Positions 47,401 through 57,249 of a stretch of 64,000 bases of DNA are shown piece after piece. The position numbers and the translations under genes are program-made. The stretch lies in NCBI RefSeq assembly GCF_003265705.1, contig NW_020312903.1, positions 24,596,107-24,660,106 of the forward strand, written 5' to 3'. The DNA is from Callorhinus ursinus (lineage: Eukaryota; Chordata; Mammalia; Carnivora; Otariidae). The notes beneath the pieces were generated by a model. The model was not told the origin of the DNA. It did not search any database and was given only the letters and a program-made list of their open reading frames with translations. Every line of letters begins with the position of its first letter. Position 1 is the stretch's first letter.

Positions 47401-49389
47401 TTGTTGGGCTCCAATTTATCACAACAGCAATGGCCAAATCATCTAATTGTTTCTTCTTGCACCCCAAAGTATTGGAACTCTCCTATGATATATCCTTTTA
47501 AGAGTCCTGGTAGTTTGGCTTCTCCTTTGAGTATATGCCCTGCTGCCACACACCTACCCCACACATTTGCTGTTGTACAGGACAGCCAAAATCCAGCTCC
47601 GCTTGCTCGTAAGCAAAGAGACATAACTGACCCGGGCTAGTTTATAAGAATGACTTTTCAAATCTTAGGTTTAGTTTTTCTATATACAAGGTTTAGTGTT
47701 TCTGTATACAAGTGGAAAATTTATGGAAAGAAAAAAATTTAAATTTAAAGTGGGTTCTACGTTGAGCTTTCTCTCTTTCATTTAATATAAAATGCTCACG
47801 TCCTGTCGTCTTAACAGTTAAAACAAGCTTTGAAATCTAGAGAAATTCTTCATTACAAGTACAAGGATATAGATAGAAAAAGTGATAAAAGAAGACACAG
47901 TTGATTTTGATAATAATTTTTACTGCTTTCAATTTTAACACGCCACGACTCAACTTCCCGTCTTACTATGTCTGGAAGCCCCTTCTGCACTAAGTTATAT
48001 AAACCTAGAAGGGATGTCAGAGTGGAAGACTCACTGGGAAATAACTATTTCCTCATTGTGAGTCTTCAACACTAATTTTCTGGCTTATTTCTCTTCACTC
48101 CTGTCTCTGCATCTCTTGTCATCTACCGTGGCTTCCCAATCTCTCTATCTCCACCAGGATACAATACCACTAATTTTAAAAGATAAAAGTTAAAATACCA
48201 TCTAACTCTATGAGTTTGCAATAAAAACTCCCTGATTCTGATGTAGGTCTTTAGCAGAATGCAAATATATTTATGATAGGACTAGTTCAAAACTAGGCAA
48301 ATTGTGAAAAAACTGAAATTTATCTACTTTTTTTACCTTCCTCATTTTTTCACTCAAACATTTATTTATTTATTTTAAAATTATTTATATAGAAAGAAAT
48401 AAGCATACATCTATTAGAGTTTCATACTTTGGTAGGAAAGCAGATAAACAAGCAAATAATATTTATATGAATCTTCTTTGATTTAAACAACAATCTGAAT
48501 AATGTGTATGTGCTTTTAAATAAAAAGTATTCTTTTTAGCTTAAACCAAGAAAAACAAAAGAAATGATGGTATAGACTGAACAACCATTAATTTAAACTC
48601 TTGTAATTTAATTGTTTTCTTCCCATGGCACTAATTTTTTACCTTTCTTGTGCTAATCACAGCACTCCGCCTTGTCTACAAGTTCTCTTCAAAGAACCAT
48701 TTTCTCCAGTACTTTTGTGGTATTTTAAAGTGAGGGCTATGCTGCATGTTTCCTCTAGTCTCTTAGCCCTTAAGGATATGCCATCTACACTGAGAATTTT
48801 TGATTGCCTGTAAACATTTCAAAACAAAACAAAACAAAAACCCAAATCTTATTTGGTAAAACCATTTTGGTTTGATCAATCTAGTCAAGTGAAAATATTA
48901 GGTTGGTTCCTGTGTTTAATTTCCTGTTTTCTCTAATAACCCCTGATTCTGTGGTGAAGGGCAGAAAAGCAAGAAGAACAAGGACCATTATTTATTTGTA
49001 CTCAACATAACTCACGTTGCTGTCAACATGTAATCTAGAGCTGTCTGGAAGTTTGGAGTAACTCCTAAAGTTCTTTCCTTGGGTTGTAGCAGTTCCTTAA
49101 AAGCTAAAATTTCCTAAGTGCTGGTTTTGCACTCCTGCGCACTTGCCCACATTGATGTGTTATCTATGGGACATGGTCGTAAGTGATTACTTTTTGGAGT
49201 AACAAATTCATGACAGTCATCCCTAGATTATAATCTAAATAAAGAATTAATTCTTCTCTGATTTTTCTATGAATTACAGTCAACTCCTCTCGTTTCTAGT
49301 CTATGTATATGTTGGAACATAGGTTATATTCATTAGTGCTATTCACTAAATATGTTATAGTTATTAGAGCCAATCACTAAATAAGAGAG
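47401..49389. other. Unassigned sequence
   Basis: No gene was recognised. An aaaac simple repeat lies at 48823-48841, and an AT-rich 'atttatttatttatttta' run near 48360. Confidence 0.4.
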
Positions 49390-49475
49390 AAACAAACTTG
49401 TGTTACGTTAAGCTTCTACCATTTGGGGATATTTATCACTGCGGCAAAACCTAGCCTATCTTTACTGGTGTACTG
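49390..49475 (+). mobile_element. MaLR-type LTR 3' end
   Basis: 'gcttctaccatttggggata', 'tttatcactgcggcaaaacc' and 'tagcctatctttactgg' are the end of an MLT1-class LTR like the one at 8045-8359. Its upstream limit, perhaps near 49.1 kb, is not clear. Confidence 0.45.
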
Positions 49476-49589
49476 CTGAACATGCATGATTAAGTATGGT
49501 GAACATAATGATTTCCCCTCCAGTAGCTAAAGGTCCAGTGACAGAAAAGAAGGGTAAAGAAACAATTCCATCCTGTATGAAAGCATTCA

Positions 49590-50520
49590 GTCTTTATTCA
49601 TTCAGTGCGTTTTTGAGTGCCTACCATGTACCAATCAGAAAAATGGAGAGCAAATAGGAGGTGGCAGCCCTGTCTTTATTGAGCCTATGTAAAGTGTTAT
49701 GAAGAAGCCTACAACGCTGCTAAAGTACGTAATGGTTATGGTGCAAAGAGAGTCACAAAATGGGGAAATGTGAACTGGTTGGGGAGCTCAGGAAAGACTA
49801 ACTGAAGTAGTTAGATGTATGTTGAGATATGAATAATGAAAATGAATTAATAAGGTAAGGCGATGTGAGAAGTGTTCTGAGCACAGGGATCAGCATGTGT
49901 GAAGATCTAGTAAGAAAAGGGTGAGCAGGAAGAACTCAAACAAGGCCAGGGTGATAGGAGCTGAGTGAATAAGGAATGAAGTGTGATGAGATGAAGCTGG
50001 AGGTATAGGGAGTCAAAAAAAAAAAAGGTTTGTCTTAATTTTAAAAGCACCACAGAAGCTACTGAAGAGTTATTGAGGGGGTAATGGAGATTAGATTTGT
50101 ATTTCAAAAGAATCATGTGGAGAACCAATTTGAGCGGCTACTGGTAAAGCAGAGGTTATTATACTAGTCTAAATGGAAATAGAAATGGTGGATTCACGAG
50201 AAATCTAACGGATAAAATCAGCAAGGCTCAGTAATGAATAGGAATCAGAGATAGAAAGAAGTAAAAGATGTAGGAATCGAGAGGGGCACCTGGGGGGCTC
50301 AGTCATTAAGCGCCTGCCTTCGGCTCAGGTCATGACTGGGATCCAGCCCTGCAAAGAGCTCCCTGCTCCTCGGGGAGCCTACTTCTCCCTCTCCTGCTCC
50401 CCCTGCTTGTGTTCCCTTTCTCGCTGCATCTCTCTCTGTCAAATAAATAAATAAAATGTTTAAAAAAAAAAAAGGAAGTAGGAATCAAGAATAATTCCTA
50501 GGTTATTGTCTTGAGTAACT
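49590..50520 (-). repeat. L2 fragment, split by a Can-SINE
   Basis: 'cattcagtgcgtttttgagt', 'gcctaccatgtaccaat', 'ctgagcacagggatcagcat', 'ggccagggtgataggagctg', 'ttaaaagcaccacagaagct' and 'tggagaaccaatttgagcgg' are a reversed L2 from its 3' end inwards. After the SINE, 'gaatcaagaataattcctag' resumes it. Confidence 0.75.
50283..50473 (+). mobile_element. Can-SINE inside L2
   Basis: 'ggggcacctggggggctcag', 'taagcgcctgccttcggctc', 'aggtcatgactgggatccag', 'tgcttgtgttccctttctcg' and 'gtcaaataaataaataaaat' are present. Target duplications gtaggaatcgaga (50270-50282) and gtaggaatcaaga (50478-50490) differ by one base. The 'tgtgttccctttctcgctg' type tail differs from the 'ctgaccctcttccctct' subfamily at 42261 and 62418. 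Confidence 0.95.
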
Positions 50521-50629
50521 ACTTTGCTTATGGTTCCCTTCACAGAAATACGGCAATAATGACAAAGCACCTGAAGGGGAGGAAATTCTTTCCCTCTATC
50601 CGCCTGTGTGCAGTGGTTGGGACCATGAA

Positions 50630-51062
50630 TCACACTGCTAAAAGACAGATTAACAAGAGAAAATATAGCCTTAATTATGTAAATATGCACAAAACTTCAC
50701 AAAGAACCATGTGCCTCGAGGAGGCAGCCAGATGACTGAGGTTTATTTACCATCTAGGCTAAACAAAGGGAAAGGAGATTTGGGGTTCTAGGCAAGGGAG
50801 GCAAGTTATGGGAAAGGGAAAGGAGGCAATGTATCATAAGTAAGAGTTGCAGGTAAGTCTCTCAGGTAATACAAGTTGTCTCCAGGAATAGCTCCCTTCC
50901 TGATAAGGAAATTTCTTTATAAAGGGGAAATGTATACTCTATTTTTAGACAGGGGAAGGTGAAGAGCTTTTTCTGCCTCTGTTCTCCATTGCCTTTAACT
51001 CAAAGTAATCCAAATGCCAAAGGGGCATATTTTGAGGGAGCATATTCTGGCACCTTTCATGC
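50630..51062 (-). mobile_element. ERV LTR, reverse orientation
   Basis: On the minus strand it runs from a start like 'tgccagaatatgctccctc' through 'gagttaaaggcaatggagaa', a TATA-like 'ctttataaag', an AATAAA signal (complement at 50742-50747) and an end near 'gttaatctgtctttta'. The layout (promoter, then polyadenylation signal, then U5) is that of a retroviral LTR. No coding region is attached, so it appears to be solo. Family unknown. Confidence 0.5.
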
Positions 51063-51244
51063 CAAACTTAGGAGAGCTGAGGATGAATGTGAGTTACCAC
51101 TGAGATGGGCAAGAAGAAATGTCAACAGTATTGAGTACCATTAATTATGTTTTCTTTAAAATACTTTCTTCTCTTGGTATCTACCTGGTATTCTACCTGT
51201 CTTTCTATAAACTTATTAAGTATTTGCCTCTCCTGAACTCTAAG
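51063..51244. other. Unassigned sequence
   Basis: No gene or repeat was recognised. Confidence 0.4.
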
Positions 51245-51450
51245 TGTGGGAGTGCCCCAGGGCTCTGTCCTTGGACTCATTTTTTCACTATCTTACTTGC
51301 TCTCTATGTGCCCCAGGGCTCTGTCCTTGGACTCATTTTTTCACTATCTTACTTGCTCTCTATGTGATCTCATGCGGTGCCATGGCTTCCCATACCGTCT
51401 ACACTGTGACAACTCACCAATGTGGATCTAAGTCTCAAATGTTGTGTTAT
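51245..51450 (+). repeat. L2 fragment with a perfect 56-bp tandem duplication
   Basis: 'gtgccccagggctctgtcct', 'tggactcattttttcactat' and then 'gtgatctcatgcggtgccat' and 'ggcttcccataccgtctaca' follow the L2 reverse-transcriptase region; one frame contains PQGSVLGLIFSLSYLLSM. The 56-bp block 51252-51307 is repeated without change at 51308-51363. Confidence 0.75.
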
Positions 51451-51795
51451 CTAGAAGCTGGCATCTACTTCATAAGAATTTTATAGGTTTTCTTTCATGC
51501 ACAAGATCTCCCCGTTACCTGTCTACCTCCCACACTCAAACACACCAGGGCTTCCTTTGTGATCCACAGAAGAGGGAGGGCTTTGAACTCACAAATAAAC
51601 AAACTTTAAAAGGCTATTTGAAAGGGAGCAGTCAGCAGTCATTTGAAAAGCATTCAAATATGCATTTGAAGATATGGAGGAAAATCACTTTTTTTTAGAA
51701 GATCAAAAAGAAATATGGAATTGAACATCATTTAGACGTTTAAGATGGCCACGTAAGTACAACAGAGTATCTTTATGTTGTTTTAGTTTGTTTTA

Positions 51796-52028
51796 TTTAT
51801 TTTGTTTATTTTTAAAGATCTTATTTATTTGTTTGACAGAGAGAGAGACAGCGAGAGAGGGAACACAAGCAGGGGGAGTGGGAGAGGGAGAAGCAGGCTT
51901 CCCGCCGAGCAGGGAGCCTGATGTGGGGATGTGGGGATGTGGGGATGTGGGGCTCGATCCCAGGACCCTGGGATCATGACCTGAGCCGAAGGCAGACGCT
52001 TAACGCCTGAGCCACCCAGGTGCCTCTA
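51796..52028 (-). mobile_element. Can-SINE with an internal 8-bp repeat expansion
   Basis: Reversed tail, 'gagagagacagcgagagagg', 'agcaggcttcccgccgagca', 'gatcccaggaccctgggatc' and 'cctgagccacccaggtgcct' are present. Inside, gatgtggg is repeated four times (51920-51951). A 15-bp target duplication, ttttagtttgtttta, lies at 51781-51795 and 52029-52043. Confidence 0.96.
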
Positions 52029-52109
52029 TTTTAGTTTGTTTTAATGTTTTGGATTGGTTACATGGAGTCCTGGTGACTAAACAGGACCTGATTTCACAAT
52101 ATCCAGATG

Positions 52110-52320
52110 GGATTACTCTGTAGAACTCCAGACTTATGTCCTCAACCTCTCACTGACCATCTCTGCTAGGATGTCAAGTACACATCTCAAAGTCGACATG
52201 TCAAACCTGAGCTCCTGCGTCTACCCACCAACACCTCCTGCACCTGCTGCCATTGCAATTAACAGTAACACCATCATTTCACCTTCCCATGGCCAAAACC
52301 TTTGGAATGGTCAGTCAGAA
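52110..52320 (+). repeat. L2 fragment, continuation
   Basis: 'gaactccagacttatgtcct', 'gatgtcaagtacacatctca', 'aagtcgacatgtcaaacctg' and 'catggccaaaacctttgga' follow L2 just downstream of the piece at 51245. The two are probably one L2 separated by the SINE and other DNA. Confidence 0.7.
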
Positions 52321-52484
52321 TTCTCTGGAGAAGCAGTGCCCCGATAGGATAGAAAACAAATATAAGGGGATGATGTGGGAAGCAAAAGGCAAAAGAAAAA
52401 ATAAGTTTCCTTACCACCTACAGCCCACTGACAAGTCCTTGGAACAGGTAGAGTGACCTTCCTCTAGGAACCCAGTTGTCTCGA

Positions 52485-52949
52485 TGTTGACACTTTGCTA
52501 AGAGCAAAAGGCAATCTTACCTTAACAATATCCTGACCCCCCAGGATCCCGTGAGTCTAGTTTAAACATCTAGAAATTCCTCTGGAAACTTCCTTTATCA
52601 CTATACCCCAAGATATAGGTTAGCAATCATCCTCCAAGCATATGGCCCACCAATGTACATCTGAAGGGTCTCATGACTAAGGTTTTATTACATGTTAATA
52701 AATTGACATTTTTTCTAACAATAGCTAGCCCCCTCAAGGTCCTGGAAACCTTGCTTCCAAAATTCCTTAGAGATTTAACACTATCCCTAAGCCCCTCCCA
52801 ACTTGAAAGTGTATCATCAGTCACCCGTCACAACCCCGGTGCAGCCCTTTCTGCCCACAGGTCTTGTCCCCGCGCTTTAATAAAACCACCTTTTCACACC
52901 GAAGAGGTCTCAAGAATTCTTTCTTGACCATTTGCTCTGACCCCCAACA
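52485..52949 (+). mobile_element. ERV1-type solo LTR
   Basis: It starts tgttgacactttgctaag and ends 'gctctgacccccaaca', the expected TG...CA. In between lie 'ccctcaaggtcctggaaacc', 'ctaagcccctcccaacttga', 'gtcacaaccccggtgcagcc', an AATAAA signal at 52879-52884 and 'ggtctcaagaattctttctt'. No primer-binding site or internal region follows, so it is solo. A short target duplication was not visible. Confidence 0.75.
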
Positions 52950-54456
52950 CTTCCACGTCAGAGGACATATTTGACTGAAATGCAAAATTCAAGGTGGAGG
53001 CAATTAGTGCGGGATGAATTTGGATTAGTTTGTAGGAGCTGATTATAAAATGCCTTATGGGAACTTTATGCCAGATAATGGGGAGACATTGGAAATTTTA
53101 AGAAAGGAAGCAACAAGGCCTTATTTCTATTCTAAAAAATAAAATCATAAGCTACAAAGCTACAATTTAGACAATGTAGTAGGGAGGGCTAGGAAGAGGA
53201 GTGGTTGTTCCTGAAATGACCTTGCCTATAAAAAGCTAACTCTGTGTTACTGTGTCTTGTTAAGGAAAGAGACACAAAAGGGCCAACATTACTAGAGGTG
53301 GGAATCCACCCCTACATTAAATATAAACAAAAATTATTAGGAAAAAAGTGATGTGATTATAGGTTTTTAAGTCTATGTTACATTGAAATAAAAAGTCATT
53401 TTGAAGTAATAAACAAATGTAATTGTAACAATGGTTTGGGTACACATGGGAACTGAGGAACTAATTATTTTCCCCCTCTAAAGTGCCTACTGCTGTTTAT
53501 CAAGTTTGCAAGGTAAATGCTTTAATGCATTACATTTACATAAACCCCCTTGCAGTGCCTTCTTTTAGTGCACTTACAAAATGAATTGATTTTCTAACAC
53601 TTTCTAACTTTTTTCAATTAGCATACTTATATTTGCTCTTTATTAAAGTATTAAAGCAAATATAAACTTCAGTTAAAGTATCTTATCAACTTATCACCAA
53701 AAAGTGGATTCCAGAGTCAATCAGAATTTGAAAATTTAATTTCCTCCCTTATGAATAGAGTCCACCTTTTCTCACCTTCTGAATGATACCCACTGCTTTC
53801 ATTAAATCAAAACCAGTAACTCTGCCCTTGGTGGGTTTAGCTGCTGTAAAAGAGTGGAAAAATTAAATTGCAAGTTGGTACAAAAGCTTGGCATATCATG
53901 AAGAAGACTGGATAAATTTTTTTCCAAAAAAATTAAACTCTCCAGGCATGAATTTTCCCTAACGTGAATTGTTCTCTTCTTCCTCAGAACATAGAACTCA
54001 GTAACTTAATTTGTAATTACATTACAATCAAGAAACAACCTTCTGCCCTTTATAATACTCGCTACATATATCAGATTAAGTATCCATATACATTTCTGTT
54101 CTTACTACCCTCTCTAAGTACCTCCTAAAAGAAGATGAAATAGCATTTGAGAAATGGGAGGAAGAAGCAGAAGGATATAGTTATAACTTTAAGCACATTA
54201 AAGAATAGAAGAGATCTAAGGTGATCTCTTATACAAAGAGCTCTTAGGCACTTTCAAATATTAGCCTGGACAAGAGAAGAGCTTCCTGTTCCTCTTTCTT
54301 CCTCCTTGGATCCACAGTGACTCAGATTTCGTTTATTTGGCTCCTGTTTTTTATCCATTTCTGAGCCTTCTGGATGCAAAACCAGTACCACCCACCTGAA
54401 GTCTGACCCCTCAGCTTAACCAAATTTTAGACCACTTTCTTCCTAAGTATAGGTTC
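52950..54456. other. Unassigned sequence
   Basis: No gene or clear repeat was recognised. Confidence 0.4.
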
Positions 54457-54557
54457 CTGACATCCCTTTTCTTTCCTTTTTTTTCTGACATCCCTTTTCT
54501 TTCCCTTTTTTACTGACATCCCTTTTCTTTCCTTTTCTTTCTGACATCCCTTTTCTT
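54457..54557. repeat. 28-bp minisatellite, 3.6 copies
   Basis: Units start ctgacatcccttttctttcc at 54457, 54485, 54513 and 54541, each 28 bp, with the last partial. Differences are confined to the T-rich end of the unit. Confidence 0.92.
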
Positions 54558-54661
54558 AGAGCATTTTCTTTATTCTTTCTCTGACCATTTGAGACATAAA
54601 TTTTCTACAACTCAGGAATACCCTTCTCAGACCCATGAGCCAACTTTTTGAAATGTAGTCT

Positions 54662-54815
54662 GAAAGAAAGAAACAAAGAAAGAAAGAGAGAGAGGGAGGG
54701 AGGGAGGAGGGAGGGAGGGAGGGAGGGAGGAAGGAAGGAAGGAAGGGAGGGAGGGAGGGAGGGAGGGAGGGAGGAAGGAAGGAAGGGAGGAAGGAAGGAA
54801 GGAAGGAAGGAAGGG
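54662..54815. repeat. Long GAAA/GGGA/GGAA microsatellite
   Basis: About 150 bp of purine-only tetranucleotide units switch from gaaa to ggga to ggaa and back. Frames through it are artefacts of the repeat. Length is likely polymorphic. Confidence 0.95.
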
Positions 54816-54849
54816 TGGTCTCAGTTTCCCAGTCCCTGTGGGAGGACTG

Positions 54850-55086
54850 GAGCCTAACTTAATGATAAGCACCAATTAGCAAACTCAGATGGGTTAATCA
54901 CACGGACATCCATGGTCCTCCCCTATTTTTGTCTTAGCTCACGCCAATGCTTAAAAACTCTCCCACCTTTGTTTCAGTGAAATTTAGTTCATTCTCCCTC
55001 TCCTATTGCAATAAACTTGACTCTTATACTAATAGTCTTAAATAAAGTCTTCCTTGCCTGACAATCAGGTACGATTGTCTTTGACA
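54850..55086 (+). mobile_element. ERV LTR, 3' part
   Basis: 'ctcacgccaatgcttaaaaa', 'ccctctcctattgcaataaa' (AATAAA at 55010-55015), 'gtcttaaataaagtcttcct' (second AATAAA at 55041-55046) and 'gattgtctttgaca' are an LTR end. The 5' side runs into the purine microsatellite, which may have expanded within the LTR. Confidence 0.5.
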
Positions 55087-55191
55087 GGCCACAGGCTGAT
55101 GTTCTTCACTGGTGGAGACAGTCACAGCCTTGTTTAGGCATAGTTTTAATGGTTGAGCCCCCAAAGGAGTAAGAACACAAAACTGGAGGTT

Positions 55192-55207
55192 TTGAGTGAG
55201 TGAGTGA

Positions 55208-55261
<54 letters not shown>
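55192..55261. repeat. GAGT then GT microsatellite
   Basis: A gagt tetranucleotide run passes into about 22 uninterrupted gt units. Confidence 0.96.
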
Positions 55262-55262
<1 letters not shown>

Positions 55263-56047
55263 GGTTGGGTGAGTTAGGGAACATCTTTCCCTTGGTTTCA
55301 CCTTCTCAGCTGCAGGAGCTCCTGTAGATAACTCCCCTGTCCCATCCCTCCCCTCCAGGGGATGAGGAGTGAATTGTTTATGTGGTAACCTTGAGAACAA
55401 GAGATCTGCTGACAATAGGCCAGGTTGGTAGGGCAGCCTGAGAGAGAGTAAAGTAAGCACTATGTAAGTGTTTGTTAATCAGCCGAAATATAAACAAATA
55501 AGTTTCAAACTCAGGCGTGGAGCAGGTAGATCATTTCTGACATTTTCAAATGCTGTTTTTCAGGTCAGTGCTTACAACAAATTGAATATACTAAACTTGC
55601 AAATTCTGTTAAAATACTTAAGGAGATTTAATTAACTAAGTTGCTCAAGGAATTGAGTATTTAAAAGAGTTTAAATCATTAGACTTGAACTAATCAATAT
55701 TAACTAAAGAATAAGTAAAAGAGATAAGGTGACTGGTCTTTCCCAAATACAGTTTTTAGATTTATAAATGACATGATAAAATTTGTGAAAAATAGCTTAA
55801 AGCCCTAGGGAAAATGTGGTTTTTGAATTTGTAACTTTAAGAAATTGTCAATTTAACTGAAAACTGTAAAAGTATATTAATTACCGAAGGGCATTCTATA
55901 AATTCACATTAACTATTAAAATATCTTACTAATAATTCCAGTCTTTCAGGGATTATTTTAAAAAGCATGACAGCAGATGTGAATGCCACTAAAATGTCAA
56001 TAAAAGGATTCTGAATATTGACTATGGGGAAATTATATGTATAAACT
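55262..56047. other. Unassigned sequence
   Basis: No gene or clear repeat was recognised. Confidence 0.4.
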
Positions 56048-56219
56048 TCTTTAAAAGACTTTATTTATTTATTTTAGTGGGGGTGGATGGGGAAAGAATG
56101 TCAAACCAGTTGGGCACCGAGCATGGAGCCTGACACAGGGCTTGATCTCAGGACCCTGAGATCATAACCTGAGCCGAAACCAAGAGTAAAACGCTCTGAC
56201 TGAGCCACCCAGGTACCCC
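56048..56219 (-). mobile_element. Can-SINE, reverse orientation, old
   Basis: 'aaaagactttatttatttat', 'gagcatggagcctgacacag', 'cttgatctcaggaccctgag' and 'ctgactgagccacccaggta' are present; the GA tract is shortened. Flanks 'tatgtataaac' and 'tctgtataaat' suggest a decayed target duplication. Confidence 0.92.
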
Positions 56220-56367
56220 ATCTGTATAAATGTCTTCGGATAGTTTTTTAAAAAAGAAACCAGCAATCAAAAGTTAATGGCCCTTTAAAATAAACCTTCT
56301 GTATTCTAAAATTTCAAGAAAAATTTTATTTGCTATCTTTAACTTATATTTATTTTAGCAAGCATGT

Positions 56368-56744
56368 TGTTAAAAACAAGACAACAGGCCAAAAATGGAG
56401 TCCTTTATGCCCCATATCACCAAATTAAGACTTAATCAGTTTCAGCTCTCCCAGAAATGGAATCTTAAACCAGTCAAATCCAAATCACCTGATCAGCACT
56501 AGTTAGGTAATCTGCCTCATAGACCCCTGTGATCCCTGAGGGAAAGTGACCTTGCACTAACCAACCCGCTTCTTTGTCTAGTACAGCTTCCTTGCTCCCA
56601 CTCCCTTCTGCCTATAAGTCTTTCATTTTGTACAGTTCCTTGGAGCCCCTTCCTGCTAGATTAGATGCTACCCGATTCATGAATCATTGAATGAAGCCAA
56701 CAAAATCTTTAAAATTTACTCAGTTGAATTTTTGTTTTTTAACA
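56368..56744 (+). mobile_element. ERV1-type solo LTR
   Basis: It starts tgttaaaaacaagacaac and continues 'caggccaaaaatggagtcct', 'taaccaacccgcttctttgt', a TATA-type 'cctataagtc' (56613 on), 'tttgtacagttccttggagc', 'gattcatgaatcattgaatg' and 'tttactcagttgaatttttg', ending 'tttttaaca'. This order is an LTR of the MER-type class I group. No internal region is attached. Confidence 0.7.
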
Positions 56745-56819
56745 AAATAAAATTTCAACAGGTCCTCCTTTACCCAGTGCCCCAATTCTACACATGAGTC
56801 GAATTTTAATTTTTAATAT

Positions 56820-57249
56820 TGTCTAAACCACCCAAGATGGAGTCACTTACACTGGGAATAAAACGGAGGAGGCAAATGCAGGCACATGAAAGAAAATAAA
56901 CTTTAACCTTACCTAACGTAAGTTGCAGGAATTTACAGCTCTTTTTAGAAATCAGCGGAGGATACCTGCCGATCTTCAAATGCCAAGCCTGTTGATAAGG
57001 GCTCTGGACTTTCTCGTTTCCCTGACTCAACTATCCTGATCCAAGTAAGGAAGAAGACCACGAGGCAACCAATCAGCTGAAAAGCCAAACAACTTCCACA
57101 TTTGCCTTTAAAAACCCTCTTCATCTGTAGGCAACTCAGAACTCCTTGTTCCCGTAGTCTTGAGTTTCCAGGATTGCAGGTTGAAACCCTTGCAATAAAT
57201 TCATCTTTTGCCTTTGCTTTACTTAATGTGCGGAGTTTGGTTTTTGACA
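56820..57249 (+). mobile_element. ERV1-type solo LTR with visible promoter parts
   Basis: It begins 'tgtctaaaccacccaagatg' and ends 'ggtttttgaca'. A CCAAT box (ccaatcag, 57069-57076), a TATA-like tttaaaaa (57107-57114) and an AATAAA signal (57194-57199) are spaced as in an LTR U3-R. It lies 75 bp after the previous LTR but is unrelated in sequence, so the two are not a pair flanking one provirus. Confidence 0.65.

Noticed and set aside
54457..54557. CRISPR-like array
   Set aside because: Repeats are directly abutting 28-bp units with no spacers, in a mammalian genome; it is a minisatellite.
54627..54875. Frames rich in P/S/L or E/G/R repeats
   Set aside because: They are translations of the purine tetranucleotide microsatellite.
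52485..57249. A complete provirus between the LTRs
   Set aside because: The LTRs differ from one another and no primer-binding site or coding region lies between them.
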